NCBI GenBank assembly: GCA_030704615.1
Contig: CM060733.1
Span: forward strand, 35,218,001-35,278,000
DNA length: 60,000 nucleotides
Direction: 5' to 3'
DNA from: Takakia lepidozioides
Taxonomy: Eukaryota; Streptophyta; Takakiopsida; Takakiales; Takakiaceae
Positions within the stretch are counted from its first letter, which is position 1; each line of letters begins with the position of its first letter. A program made the translations under genes and the position numbers. Of this stretch, positions 10,691 through 22,035 are shown one piece after another. The notes beneath the pieces are model-generated. The model was not told the origin of the DNA and searched no databases. It worked only from the letters and a program-made list of their open reading frames with translations.

Positions 10691-11235
10691 CCACTGTGTT
10701 ACATGAAGAGATCCCGTGTTTTGTTTTTTCCTGGAAGAAAAATGGCGGATCTGCATTTCAATGTTCAATTTTCACAAGCCGCATCAATCAATATCAACAG
10801 ACCCAAATAACCTTACATTCACTATATGAACTTTCAAGCATCCACAGTGGGATTGGATCTTGGTGGGTTAAGGGTAGCTTTTGACAATATTCATGTAAGT
10901 TCATCAAGGGCTCCATCCAAAGCCACACCACGAGAAACAAACAAACATGTCCAAATTTAAGATGCTGAACAAACTTGTGCACATGGCTGCCCCTCTCATC
11001 AAGCTCATTAAAATTCGTATCCACTTCCATCTTCAAGCTTTGGTGAAGCTCCACCACCCAAACCTAGAATTAGGACAGTACTCTGATTTCCATCCATTGT
11101 CACCAGAATCAGTCAAAAATCACCCCTTCAGTCAAGTGCAATTGTGGGCTAACTTCCTCCCTATGCCGGGTAGACCCCTCTATCAGGAAATGGTGGATGG
11201 TCTGAGTGGCTACACAAATCAATGAATGAAGCAAG
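10691..11235. other. No gene recognised
   Basis: Short frames only. The sequence lies between a dispersed repeat and the PPR fragments and shows no motif I can name. Confidence 0.45.
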
Positions 11236-12640
11236 ACACCATATCCTGCGATCATCGCATTCCACGACACCACATTTCATTCAGCCATATTGTCAAATCC
11301 TCCCTTTGCATCCTCATTGCACTCACATTTGGTACAATTCCAGCTTTGATGATGTCACCATGAACCTCTTTGTCCTTTTCCAGGGCTGCCAGGCTTGCAC
11401 ACGCATTGCAAACGCATACAAACGTGATGTGGTCGGGCTTCACCCCTTCCCCCATGCCTCCATCCCGCACACCTGCTATGCATATCCTACAAGCATGGCG
11501 TTCCATGACACCAAATCTCGTTCAGCCATATTGTTGAACACTCCCTCCACATCCTCGATGCTCCCACATTTGGCATACATGTTTACGAGGGTATTGTTCA
11601 GAATCACATCTGGTACAATTCCAACTTCGGCGATGCAACCATGCATCTCTTTGCCCTTTTCCAAGGCTGCCAGGCTTGCACACGCATTGCAAACACAAAC
11701 AAATCTGATGTGGTTGGGCTTCACCCCTTTGCGCAGAATCTGCTCATAGGTCTCAAAAGCATTCCTACCACACCCATGCTTAGTAAATCCTGCCAACATT
11801 ATACTCCACGTGATCAAGATCGTTGAGGCATTCTGTTGAATGCTTCCGCATCTTTTGCTCATAGGTCCCCAAAGCCTCCATCCCACACCCATGTTGGGCA
11901 TATCCTGTGATCATCGCATTCCACGACACCACATCCCGTTCAGCCATGTTGTCAAATACTCTCTTTGCAACCTTCATGCTCCCGCATTTCGCATACATGT
12001 CAACAAGGCTATTGTTCAAAATCAGATTTGGTACAAGTCCAGCTTTCATATGTCAGCATAGACCTCTTTGCCGTTTTCTAGGGCTGCCAGTCTCGCACAA
12101 GCCTTGAGAATGCAAACAAATGTGACCTGATCGGGCATCACCCCTTGCTGTATCAGTTGATCATATGTCTCGAAGGCATTCCTACCACAACCATGCTTGG
12201 TATATCCTGCCACCATATTGTTGAACACTAGACAGGCCTCCCTTACACTCCAATATTTGGCATATGTCATGTTAACAAGGGCAGTCTCCCAATTAAGGTA
12301 TGACGAAATTCCAGTTTTGATAATGTCAGCATGGATATCTTTGCCCTTCTCCAGGGCCACCATGCTGGCACCAACATTGAGAACACAGATGAATGTGGCT
12401 TGCACACGCATTACAAATGCACACAAACGTGATGTGGTCGGGCTTCCCCCCTTCCCCCATCATGGACCTCTTTGCCCTTTTCCAGGGCTGCCAGGCTTGC
12501 ACATGCATTGCAAACGCTCACAAACGTGATGTGGTTGCATTTCACCCCTTCCCCCACCATTTGCTCATAGGTATGATCCAAGGCCTCCATCCCGCGCCCC
12601 TGCTATGCATACCCTGCAAGCATGGCGTTCCATGACACCA
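11236..12640 (-). pseudogene. Broken PPR (PLS-type) modules, distal part of the array
   Basis: The minus strand encodes pieces of pentatricopeptide repeats in several frames. Examples are VDMYAKCGSMKVAKRVFDNM near 11950-12010, SWNAMITGYAQHG near 11900, ITFVCVCNACASLAALEKGK near 11390-11440, and VNMYAKCGSIEDVEGVFNNM near 11530-11590. PPR proteins of this type bind organellar transcripts and direct RNA editing or processing. Here, stops and frameshifts between and within modules, and abrupt jumps such as a LINE-free junction near 12400-12450, show the gene is not intact. Neighbouring modules are nearly identical in DNA, pointing to local duplication. Confidence 0.8.
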
Positions 12641-12730
12641 AATCTCGTTCAGCCATATTGTTGAACACTCCCTCCGCATCCTCAATGCTCCCACATTTGG
12701 CATACATGTCCACGAGGGTATTGTTCAGAA

Positions 12731-13297
12731 TCACATCTTTACAATTCTAGCTTTGGCAATGCAACCATGCACCTCTTTGCCCTTTTCCAGGGCTGCCAGG
12801 CTTGCACACGCACTGCAAACGCACACAAATGTGATGTGATCGCGCTTCACCCCTGCCCCCATCATTTTGCTCATAGGTCTCCAAGTCCTCCATCCCACGC
12901 CCTGTTGTGCATATCCTGCAAGCATCACATTCCACGACAACAAATCTCGTTCAGCCATATTGTTGAACACTCCCTCTGCATCCTCAATGCTCCCACATTT
13001 GGCATACATGTCCACCAAGGCAGTGTTCAGGATCACACCTGGTACAGTTCCAGCTTTGGCGATGCAACCATGCACCTCTTTGCCCTTTACCAGGGCTGCC
13101 AGGCTTGCACACGCATTACAAACGCACACAAACGTGATGTGGTCGGGCTTCACCCCTTCCCCCATCATTTGCTCATAGGTCTCCAAAGCCTCCATCCCAC
13201 GCCCCTGTTGTGCATACCCTGCAAGCATCGCGTTCCACGACATCACATCTTGTTCAGCCATTTGAAAACTCCCTTCGCATCCTTCATGCACCCACAT
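12731..13297 (-). pseudogene. PPR fragment with two near-identical PLS modules (188 residues open)
   Basis: An open stretch encodes two successive modules. Both contain the signature SWNxMLAGYAQQG, then ITFVCVC(N/S)ACASLAAL, KGKEVHGCIAKA and VDMYAKCGSIEDAEGVFNN. The first Met is not a convincing gene start: PPR coding continues in another frame upstream at 13243-13746, so a frameshift near 13260-13297 separates them. There is no E or DYW tail, no organelle-targeting segment, and too few repeats for a working protein. Likely a decayed gene piece, though transcription cannot be excluded. Confidence 0.75.
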
Positions 13298-13746
13298 TTG
13301 GCATACATGTCCACCAGGGCAGTGTTCAGGATGACATCTGGTACAAATCCAGCTTTGACGTTGTCACCATGGACCTCTTTCCCCTTTTCCAGAGCTCCTA
13401 GGCTTGCACACGCATTGCAAACACAAACAAATATGTTGCGGTTGGGCTTCACCCCTTTGCACATCAATATCTTTCGCGCATCCACCAAACTCCCACACTT
13501 GGCATACATATGGACAAGGCTAGTTCCTACATAAACATCTGATTCAAATCCAGCTTTGACAATGTGGGCATGAAGCCCCTTGCCCTGCCCTAGAGCTGCT
13601 GGGCTGGCACACCTTTTGAGGATGCAAATGAGAGTGACCTTGTCGGGCTCTACACCTTCTTGTGGCATTTGCCCAAAGAGTTCAAATGCATCTTCACCAT
13701 GCCCTTGCTCAGTACATCCTGCAATTATTGCAGTCCAAGAGACCAC
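13243..13746 (-). pseudogene. PPR fragment, proximal part of the array (167 residues open)
   Basis: Encodes SWTAIIAGCTEQGHGEDAFE, FGQMPQEGVEPDKVTLICIL, GLHAHIVKAGFESDVYVG and TSLVHMYAKCGSLVDARK, a well-formed PLS triplet. It then jumps to VKPNRNIFVCVCNACASLGA, where part of a repeat is missing: KILMCKGVKPN joins two modules abruptly. It is the best-preserved and most diverged module of the array and probably reflects the ancestral gene. Upstream (13750-14080) no further repeat is seen. Confidence 0.75.
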
Positions 13747-13759
13747 GTCTCATTTCGGC

Positions 13760-14080
13760 ATTTTGGCATCAAATGCCAAAATCCATGCCTCTGCACAAAT
13801 CATGCATTCATCTTTTCCCTTGCTGCTAGCAACTGACAATGATAACCTAGGAAACACCCAATCACACTAGTTCCTATGCTGAATTGCGTCTGCTACTCTC
13901 TGTCATCTAACAGGGATTCAACTTTTTGCCTTGGTTGTCCCACCATTGACTGGGGTCAACAAAGTATTTATTCCACACCTTCTCTCTATTACCTGTTTTC
14001 GGATACTTTCCTGTTATCACATTAGCAGTATCATGTCAAAGTCACTCCAAACCCAATTCACTCAACCAGCTAACTTGCAG
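13760..14080. other. No gene recognised
   Basis: Sequence between the PPR array and the inverted-repeat arm. It contains ACTAGTTCCTATGC-like text related to 23100-23220 on the other strand, but nothing that codes recognisably. Confidence 0.4.
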
Positions 14081-14084
14081 AATT

Positions 14085-14640
14085 CAGCATGGAAATTTAG
14101 GGCTGACTTTGACAAGAGGGAAAAACAGGGTGAAATGTGTTGAAGAAGGTGCCTGAACATTAGCAGTGCCTTGTTCTATCATTTGTGCTGCTGCCGCTGC
14201 TGTTTCCAGTTGACCATCTACCCAACGACCTAACTTGCAGAATTCAATATGCATCTCAGGGCCGAGTCTGATGAGAGGGCAAAACAGGCTGAAATAGGTC
14301 GAAGAAGAAGGTGCCCTCACCATGTCATTGTCCTTGATCTTGTGGCATGATCGATGGAGGATTTGACCATCAACCCAAAAGGACCCCTTGTGTGTGCTGC
14401 TTGTGTCAGGTGATGTCGGATTGGTCTATGAGAACCAACACGGTGCAGCTGAGCAGGCATAGATTGAAACACAACCTACTAAGACCGAGCTGACTCCCAA
14501 GAACCTTGTAAACATAATCAGGAAGAATATCAAATCATGATACTAACAGGAGCTAAGAGCCCACATGTGCAGGATGGACAAACTTCTTCACATCGTACAT
14601 TAAGAAAAAGCCACACCTTGCGATTGCGGTTGTCCCACCA
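14085..14640 (+). repeat. Left arm of a large inverted duplication
   Basis: The block from about 14220 to 14640 matches the reverse complement of 22288-22660, with shared landmarks such as CCACACCTTGCGATTGCGGT, CAGGATGGACAAACTTCTT and CAAGAACCTTGTAAACAT. The stretch 14130-14210 (ATTAGCAGTGCCTTGTT and the GCCGCTGCTGTTTCC text) also recurs in direct orientation at 44464-44545, again next to PPR fragments. It does not code. Confidence 0.75.
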
Positions 14641-15065
14641 TCGTGAGTGACATTATGAATGACATATGGAATTCCAGCTTTGACGATGTCACCATGGACC
14701 TCTTTCCCCTTTTCCAGAGCTCCTAGGCTTGCACATGCATTGCAAACACAAACAAATCTGATGTGGTTGGGCTTCACCCCTTTGCGCAGAATCTGCTCAT
14801 AGGTCTCAAAAGCATTCCTACCACACCCATGCTTGGTAAATCCTGCCAACATTATATTCCACGTAATCAACATCGTTGAGGCATTTTGTTGAATGCTTGG
14901 TGAGCATCCATGATGCTCCCGCCCTTAACATACATGATGACAAGGGTGTTGAGTAGAAAAACATTTGGCGTGAATCCACTTTGGATAATGTGCGTGTGCA
15001 CCTGCTTTCTAGCTTCCAGACCTTTCATCTTGATGCACTTAAGCAAGAGACAGACATAGGTAGAG
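14640..15065 (-). pseudogene. PPR fragment
   Basis: The minus strand encodes FTKHGCGRNAFETYEQILRK, then IRFVCVCNACASLGALEKGK and EVHGDIVKAG, and further upstream HTHIIQSGFTPNVFLLNTLV. It is interrupted around 14880. The 14840-15030 part is matched on the plus strand at 23650-23835. A remnant, not a gene. Confidence 0.75.
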
Positions 15066-15254
15066 CCTCTGTCAGTTTGTCTGCCTCACAAAGCATCTTC
15101 ACATGCGCAGAAGTGCTAGAAGAGGTGTTGTGGACTCTCTCTCGATCCTCTTTCAGAAGCTCGAGCACGCGGGGGCATCCCTTCCCCGCGCTGCTTTTCG
15201 GGCATTTCGGGCAGGTTCCAAAGAAATTGACGACGACGATGACTTGGCTACGAT

Positions 15255-15445
15255 GACTTGGCTACGATGATGTGTCTATGATGACGTGTCTACGATGATA
15301 TGGCACTATGGCACCCTATTCCTGCTCTACGCTAAACTAGCTTTCGACCTTCGGTCGTCGCTGGAACTAGGGCTTCGCGTTGCTCCGCACTACTAGTGAC
15401 GAAGTCTGAGAACTACGTTCAATTTGCACAAAAGGGGCTGGGTCA
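15255..15445 (+). repeat. Dispersed repeat C, copy 2
   Basis: Includes short TACGATGA-type tandem units (15240-15300), CACCCTATTCCTGCTCTACG, the GACCTTCGGTCGTCGCTGG hairpin and GGCTTCGCGTTGCTCCGCAC. The same order is found inverted at 21885-22035. A shorter direct copy is at 10605. Confidence 0.7.
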
Positions 15446-17170
15446 TACATACATACATCCCATATATTTCATTGTTTTCCGGAAGAAGAAAAGTCAAATG
15501 CGCATTAGCCCTGAAACTCAAATGCACGTGTGCTTTGGAAAATGTGACCAATCACTCTATCAGACCCTAATTGTACTACACCTCAGATTATGTGACAACT
15601 GCTAAAAAGGTCCTCCTGCAGTTTTTCTGTCTGTTTATATCAATCTTTCTAATGCTAAATCAACAATTATAGCTAAAATGTGGTGGTAAAACCAATCCCA
15701 AACCCATGTAATTGATGACTGGACATTTGTGCCCAATTACATCCTTATGGCAGATCACCCAGCACAGCCATAACCGATATAAAAGATTGACTATACACCA
15801 CTAATACAAGGTGATTGCCTGCCCGAGAGAGATAGGAGTGAAAGACCAACCCCATAAAGAATGCGGACTCTTATGTAATGACAACTTCATCTCACACTGC
15901 AATTCCTTCCTGGCTTGCTGCAAAGAGCTCTGCCAACAATGTTACAGTTCACCTCTATACTTTTCAAACATAGAAATTGGTCTCCTCAATTGCGCTCCTA
16001 CCATTCATAATGCGTCCACAATTAATTACAAGAAAAATTAAATATGCATTAAAAAATGTGCTCTATATACATCACCAAAGTAGCAAGCCAGTGAAAGTCA
16101 TGGCAAAAATCTGTGGGCCAGCATCAACTGGCTTGATGGGGATCTTAAACATACCTACTCATGTAAAGATTGGCCTGGTGAGTTGAACAGAAAAATAGTA
16201 TTCATAAGCATGCTTGACAGCAACCAGATCTGTAAATGGTGAGATAATTTAGAAGTCCTCCTCTGCACTGAAGACATGGTTTCCCAAACCACCACCTAAA
16301 TTGACATGACAAAGGCTTTTTGGTACTCCCCCACTCTCTTCTCGAAAAATTTGGTCTTACCTTTGCACACAAACCAAAAAACACAAATTGCTCAATCCAA
16401 TCTCCTACACGTTCATAGTTTCAATTCCATAGAAACCCAGACATGCATCAGTCCAAGAATAGTCTGATTTCCCTGTCCCTCAATTCTCACAATTGATTAT
16501 GTAAGGTGCTGGTGAGTAGACATATTGTAAGGAGATCAGCTCCATCCAGTTAAACGGATTCTGGACATTGTAGACTTTGTTGTAACCCAAGGCAACCTGC
16601 ACATGGAAGGACCAATATTTATTCTCAAAATAGACTATAAATGACTAGGCTATTAGCAAGCTGCATGATGGACAAGAACAACATAGTAGTCAATGCCAAA
16701 ACCAGACTACTTGACCACTTGAAAAAGTCACTTGACCTCATGATCAAGGGTCACATATAGAACCAAGATGTGCTGGAATCATTATAAAGAGCTAACATAC
16801 CCAGGAAATTTGAAGAAACATGAGAGACAGATGCTAGAGAAAGACAAATCTGAAAGCCAAAACCCAGCCATCTGTCATGGCATGAAATTCTCTAACCATG
16901 TTACCAACAGGAAGCAAGCTTACGTGTAAAGCAAACAGGCAAAGTCACAGTGGAGACCCTCATCTCTTGAGATGAGCTCATTGGAGAAAGTGAGGCCAAG
17001 CATTAGCCCCCTTTTCTCAACCAGAAAATCGCACAAAAGCTGCCAAGACAACAACAAATGTTAAGATCATAGATAGATAAGCCTAGGCAGCTCAGGCACT
17101 ACGTGCATACAAGATCAATTTGACGCCAGATAAAGTTAGTATGCAGATTTATCTTCCAGAAAAGAAAATG
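15446..17170. other. No gene recognised
   Basis: About 1.7 kb with only short frames on both strands and no motif or repeat that I can tie to a known family. Confidence 0.5.
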
Positions 17171-17171
17171 C

Positions 17172-17686
17172 CCTCCACGACACCACATCTCGTTCAGCCA
17201 TAATGCTGGAAACTCCTTTCACATCCTTAATGCACCCACATTAGGCATACATGTCCACCAAGACAATGTTCAGGATGAGATCTGGTACAATTCCAGCTTT
17301 GACGATGTCACCATGGACCTCTTTCTCCTTTTCCAGAGCTCCCAAGCTTGCACACGCATTGCAAACCCAAACTAATTTGATGTGGTGGGTTTCATCCCTT
17401 CGCACATCATTTGCTCATAGGTCTCCAAAGCCTCCATCCCACACCCTTGTTGTGCATATCCTGCAATCATCGCACTCCACGACACCACATCTTGCTCAGC
17501 CATACTGTCGAACACTCCATTTGTATCCTCGATGCACCCACATTTGACATATATGTCCACCAGGGCAGTGTTCAGAATGACATTGGGTACGAGTCCAAAT
17601 TTGAAGATGTCACCATGGACCTCTTTGCACTTTCTCAGGGCTGCAAGGCTTGCACACGCATTGCAAATGCAACAAACGTTATGTGG
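17172..17686 (-). pseudogene. PPR fragment interrupted by a retrotransposon LTR
   Basis: The minus strand encodes VCCICNACASLAALRKCKEV, ALVDIYVKCGCIEDTNGVFD, SWSAMIAGYAQQGCGMEALE and, in another frame, more of the same module. The PPR text stops at 17686, exactly where the LTR (17687-18046) begins, so the element inserted into this copy. Frameshifted and partial. Confidence 0.78.
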
Positions 17687-18046
17687 TGTAATATCCAAGA
17701 TCTACACAAACTAGAATAGAAGTACTTCTCAACTTTTTCCCAAAACAACTCGATGTCTTCTAGGCTTTCATTGCATGTTTATATATCCTTCACAATATGA
17801 TTATTTTAAAGGTTTGACTTGAGAACCTCAAGTCAAAACTTCCTAGGTTTGACATATTCTCCACAATATGACTTTATCAAACATTTGACTTACTCTCCAT
17901 AATATAAATATCTTATAGGTTTGACTTGAGAGCCTCAAGTCAAACTTCTTTAAGTCAAATTTCCTAGGAACCTTCCTAGTTATTTTGAAAACTTCTAGGG
18001 AACTTTTCTCTTCCATCTAGAACCTTCTAGATTCTACCTTGTTACA
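17687..18046 (-). mobile_element. 3' LTR of a Ty3/gypsy retrotransposon
   Basis: On the minus strand it starts TGTAACAAGG and ends GGATATTACA, giving TG..CA termini. It is preceded by a purine-rich run AAAGAGGGGAGGAT (18060-18047), the expected polypurine tract. The integrase end lies 330 bases further upstream in the same orientation. Two hairpins are inside: TTTGACTTGAG..CTCAAGTCAAA at 17813-17837, and GTTTGACTTGAG..CTCAAGTCAAAC at 17919-17945. Length is 360 bases. The 5' LTR is not seen. Confidence 0.7.
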
Positions 18047-18376
18047 ATCCTCCCCTCTTTCAAGAAGCAACGTCCTCGTTGTTCGAATTTTCAAAAGCTT
18101 GAATTGTCACTTGAGCATTTGTGAGATTTTGCACCAGTTCCTAGGTAGCTTCATGTAATGGAAATCCTTTCTCTAAAACCAAATACTCCAACACCTCATG
18201 TCACCCTCGTTTGTATGTACGTTTTTTCAGAACACATCGACCTCTCACTCTTCATTTCCATCTATCAACTCTGGTAAAGGTTGTGGTTATTGATTATCTT
18301 TGAATATTGATGGTCGAGGTTCGTAACGACGTAGTAGAGAAACGTGAAATACCGGATGGATCTTTATATGTGGTGG

Positions 18377-18766
18377 TAACTATAGCTTGTATGCTACTGC
18401 TCCAATATGTTTAATAATCGAAAAAGGACCAATGAACCGAGCCCCTAGTTTTTGCGATCCAATGATGTGTAAATTGGTTGTAGACAACCACACTTGATCG
18501 TCAACTGCAAACTCCTCATCCCGTCGATGTGCATTTGCATACTGCTTTTGGCGATTTTGGGCAACCATCAGCTTCTTTTTAGCTTGACGTACTTCCCGTC
18601 GAATTTGTTGCACAAATATGTTAATCGCAGCTACCTTGGATAATTCCTTATTTGGTAACTTGAACTTTGTAAGAGTTGTTGGCACATTTGGGTGTTCGCC
18701 ATACATAAAAAAGAAATGAGTTTCTTTCGTTGACGCGTTGACCGAGTTATTGTATGAGCGTAAAAT
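18377..18766 (-). pseudogene. Ty3/gypsy integrase carboxyl end
   Basis: Encodes the last part of a gypsy polyprotein: NNSVNASTKETHFFFMYGEH, QQIRREVRQAKKKLMVAQNR, DEEFAVDDQVWLSTTNL and GARFIGPFSIIKHIGAVAYK. This is the usual integrase end that follows the catalytic core. It is cut abruptly near 18766, where unrelated sequence starts, and it stops soon after AYKL. It belongs with the LTR at 17687-18046; 18061-18370 is the region between. Confidence 0.8.
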
Positions 18767-19560
18767 AAAGAGGCGTAGAAGGAGAGAGGTGCAGCCGGTG
18801 GAGGGCATTAGCGGGGCAACAAAAGACAAGGGAGAGGTAGTTCAGAAGAGCGTGGAAGAGGTAAAGACCTCGGGTCCCCGCAACCTTGATTTGCCAAATA
18901 TGAAGGTGCCCCCCTGGGTGAATGTAGGGTTGACTGGACCAAAATGGATGTTACCAGCACAGTTTTAGATGACTATAATTGATGGTGTCATCAATTGAAA
19001 TTGAATTAATTCATTAAAATCAGCAAATATATATGTCATTGATTTTCTAGCTTCAATACGCACCCATAGCAACTCTCCAATCATGAATCCGATAAGAAAT
19101 GACGCCGCTATGGACTTTTGAACACCGTCATTGTGGACTGTTACCACAATGAATGGAATTACAATGGACTCAAGTTCTCATATGTGCCATTGGTGAATTC
19201 CATTGAAATTTGGACATAAGGTGGTCATTTTGGTCCGCATCATAGGTATGGATTTGAAGTGGCAAAATCATTTGTCATTTGACTCATATGGACTAATATG
19301 TGTAAGAAAATAGGCATTTTTTGAAAAGTCCATGGTTCATCTTGTTTTTTGGATTTTGGGTATCATTTGTTTTCTAGAAGTATAAAAACCTATAATCTTC
19401 AATGGCTAAGTGTCATATTGAATTGTTTTTGTAATCTCTAATTTTTAGTTTTTCATAATTTTTATACTAAAATATTTGGGGTATGACTCTTTACTAATAT
19501 GTTCAGTATACCATTATCTATCACTAAATTTTTTTTTGGAATAGTATCCTCAACTTTTTT
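18767..19560. other. No gene recognised
   Basis: A short purine-rich stretch (18770-18900), then AT-rich sequence without coding signal or identified repeat. Confidence 0.45.
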
Positions 19561-19561
19561 T

Positions 19562-20600
19562 TGGTCATGGACTTTCATGGAGCAGGATCTGCCGTTTCTG
19601 GTCCATTCAATCCTGCAACTGCCCCCCTTAGAGACCAATAAGGTCGGTGACCCCATTGGTAAATATTGGGAGGCCATGAAAAAAGTAGTCTTCGACTTAG
19701 CGGCGAGGTGGTTCCCTTGGCATATTGCATGACCACGCCAATCACATCGCCATAGGCAAGCATTTGTGCAAGCACTTGAGGGCACATTTCTGGGTGAGTG
19801 GAATGAGGGGAAGCTCTTGGAGCTGGTGGGAAAGAACCTCAAGGACAAGAGGTACCGTGCGCGACAAACCATTCGCAAGACACTCAAGGCGGGGGTTGAA
19901 CCAATGACCATGCCACATGGAATAACCAAGGTAAGACGCACTTCACTTGTCATTGGTGTCTTTGAATGCATGTTCATTGCGGTATGGAGTTCATTAACAT
20001 TTTTAGTGTCTTTGTTGGGGCTGGACAGGAATCTTGGGAGGCTCTCATCGCAGGGGAGAGAGAAGAGCTGAAGGCGGAGATCTTCGCAAGGGGATGTGCG
20101 ACAACTACAGCCCGCCTCGAGAAGTGTGCGGAATCAACACACAGTGGGGCCCCGGCGGAAGCAAGAGTTTTGTCATCCGATTCATAAATGTTCTTTCTCT
20201 TGTCATACCCATTTTTTTTTTTAGCTTCTCCCTTCCATTATGAATTCTGACCTGTCATTGCATTTGTATGTCATGTGCAGAAAAAGAAGTTTCAGAGGCC
20301 TCCCTCCGTCATCGAGCACAACTTTTGCAAGACTCAGGGGTGGAAGGCCCTTGTAGCCTCAATGGCCAAGACGCCACAATTGACGGAGGATAGTGCATCT
20401 GTAGGGGTGGGGATGGGTAGTTCAGTGGCTCGGCCGGATGGGGGAGAGCCAGTAGTAGGAGGTGGTTCGAAGGATGATATAATCTCGGACTCGGCCTCAT
20501 CATCCTCCAAATTGGAGGCCAGCGTAGCTTGCATTCCTCGGACAAGTACACCTATGACTCAGGTGATGAGGAGTGAAGGATGGTTCCCAGTTAGAGTACT
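19562..20600 (+). pseudogene. Probable CACTA (En/Spm)-associated ORF fragment with introns
   Basis: Three coding-like pieces are joined by plausible splice sites. The first is about 19562-19931 (KYWEAMKKVVFDLAARWFPW, GEWNEGKLLELVGKNLKDKR, then donor AAG|GTAAG). The second is 20029-20190, where the text ESWEALIAGEREELKAEIF shifts frame to NTQWGPGGSKSFV. The third is 20281-20590 (KKKFQRPPSVIEHNF). The W..N..GSKSF pattern and overall layout recall plant transposase-associated proteins of the Ptta/En/Spm group, but the match is weak. A frame change in the second piece and a stop in the first suggest decay. It could instead be an unknown lineage-specific gene. Confidence 0.4.
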
Positions 20601-20819
20601 CACTTTATGTATATATTTTTTCAGTTGCCATTTCGATCCTCGTTCTAGCCTTAATGGACATGTGGATTTGGTGTGTCGACATGTAGATTAGAATGCATGC
20701 ATTCATGCAAGCACGAGGCACATCCCAACCCCCAAGAAAACCCCACACAACCCCCCCCCCCCCCCTCTCCTCCCAAACGAAAAAAAAAACCCCAAAACCC
20801 CACCCCAAATACCAGATAG

Positions 20820-21540
20820 CTACCCTCCCACCCAGCGACGTCGGCGCGACGGTCGGGGGCGACCAGCAACGCTCTTGCGATTCCCAGCAGTCGCAATAGA
20901 ACCACGCCAACGTGGAGCTAGCGACGCCGCCCAGGGGCTGCGACGTTGTTGCGACTGCAGGGAGTCGCATAAGAACGTGCCCTCCCATGGAGCTAGCGAC
21001 GGCCCCCGGGGGTTGCGACGTCCGTGCGATTCCCGGGCGTCGCTAGAGAACCTCCCTACCCATGGGGGTTTAGCCACGCCCCCAGATGGCAACGATGCCA
21101 TGGCGATTCCCGGGCGTCGCCAGTCCCCTAGGCAGAATAGACCCCATTTGCGATGTTCAGGCATCGCAGAGCGGGGGCTTTAATGTCCTAGGGTGCGACG
21201 TGCCGGCGACGCCGGCGCGTGGCTATTTCTGGGGATGGGTGACGTCCTTGCGACTGCCCCATGACACAAGGGGAGGGATGGACCCCCCTCCTTGCCATTT
21301 GTTGCGACTCCCGAGAGTCGTCATATTGCGACGCCCCGGAGGGGCGGTGTCATTCCGTCGTGACTGGTCGTGGCCAGGGGAACCCGGGGGATTAGCGATT
21401 TCCGTAGGTTGCTAATCTGCGACGTTCCGGGACCGACGTCGGACCGACGTGGCGGCGACTTCCTGTCGTCACCATTTGTTCCTGGCGCTGTAGTGTATTT
21501 CCATCGGTAGGCGCTGCGTTTGGAGGTCGCTGAGGCATCG
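20820..21540. repeat. GC-rich degenerate tandem region
   Basis: Repeating motifs such as GAGCTAGCGACG, TTGCGACGT..GTGCGATTCCC and GGGCGTCGC recur roughly every 75-80 bases (for example near 20908, 20985 and 21061), with strong drift. GC content is far above the flanks. It is preceded by a C-rich low-complexity run at 20750-20766. Frames read through it are repetitive and not credible proteins. Confidence 0.6.
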
Positions 21541-21551
21541 CTAAACCCCCC

Positions 21552-21827
21552 TCAAACGTAGTAGTGAAAGGTGTCGGGTTCTTTAGGCTTTACCTTAAAC
21601 TTAGCCTGAGAGGAAGTGGCATTAGCCGCCCTCATCACATCTTTCAATGTCCCTCCAAACTGGGCCAACAACCCTTCCCAAAAGGCTGCTGGCATGGGAG
21701 GCATCTGTTGGTCTGGCGGAGCCTCCGGGAAGTCCTCGGGTTCTAACTCCCCAGATTCCTCCCATTCTTGAGCGGCCTCGCTTTCATAAGCATAAATCGC
21801 CTCTTCCAATTGTCGCTTCGGTGACAC
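21552..21827 (-). pseudogene. Retrotransposon gag-like amino-terminal fragment
   Basis: Encodes 91 residues: an acidic start, a proline-rich part (PPDQQMPPMPAAFWEGLLAQ), then KFKVKPKEPDTFH, resembling the start of Ty3/gypsy gag proteins, where a similar K.PKxPxxF motif precedes the capsid. It stops right after this motif, so it is truncated. The same strand as the gypsy remnant at 17.7-18.8 kb, but the link is unproven. Confidence 0.4.
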
Positions 21828-21884
21828 GTTGCCCCTACCGAGCTCACGAGGATCATCATCTTTCTAGATGTTGTTATTAGGAGT

Positions 21885-22035
21885 CGTTGTTAATAGTGCG
21901 GAACAACGCGAAGCCTTAGTTCCAGCGACGACCGAAGGTCGGAAGCTAGTTTAGCGTAGAGCAGGAATAGGGTGTCATAGTGCCACATCAAAGTAGCCAG
22001 GTGATCGTAGACACGTCATCGTCATCGTCATTTTT
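21885..22035 (-). repeat. Dispersed repeat C, inverted copy
   Basis: Reverse complement of the core of 15270-15400: GCGGAACAACGCGAAGCC, GACGACCGAAGGTCGGAAGC, CGTAGAGCAGGAATAGGGTG, ending in short CGTCAT units. Inner part of the right arm of the inverted duplication. Confidence 0.7.

Noticed and set aside
11222-11749. Long plus-strand open frame of 175 codons
   Set aside because: It is the antisense of PPR modules on the minus strand; the minus translation carries clear repeat motifs and the plus one none.
12767-13534. Plus-strand frame of 255 codons, one of the longest in the window
   Set aside because: Antisense shadow of the PPR array; its internal repetition comes from the repeated modules.
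20605-21415. Several frames of 80-130 codons on both strands
   Set aside because: They run through the GC-rich degenerate tandem region and C-rich run; composition explains their openness.
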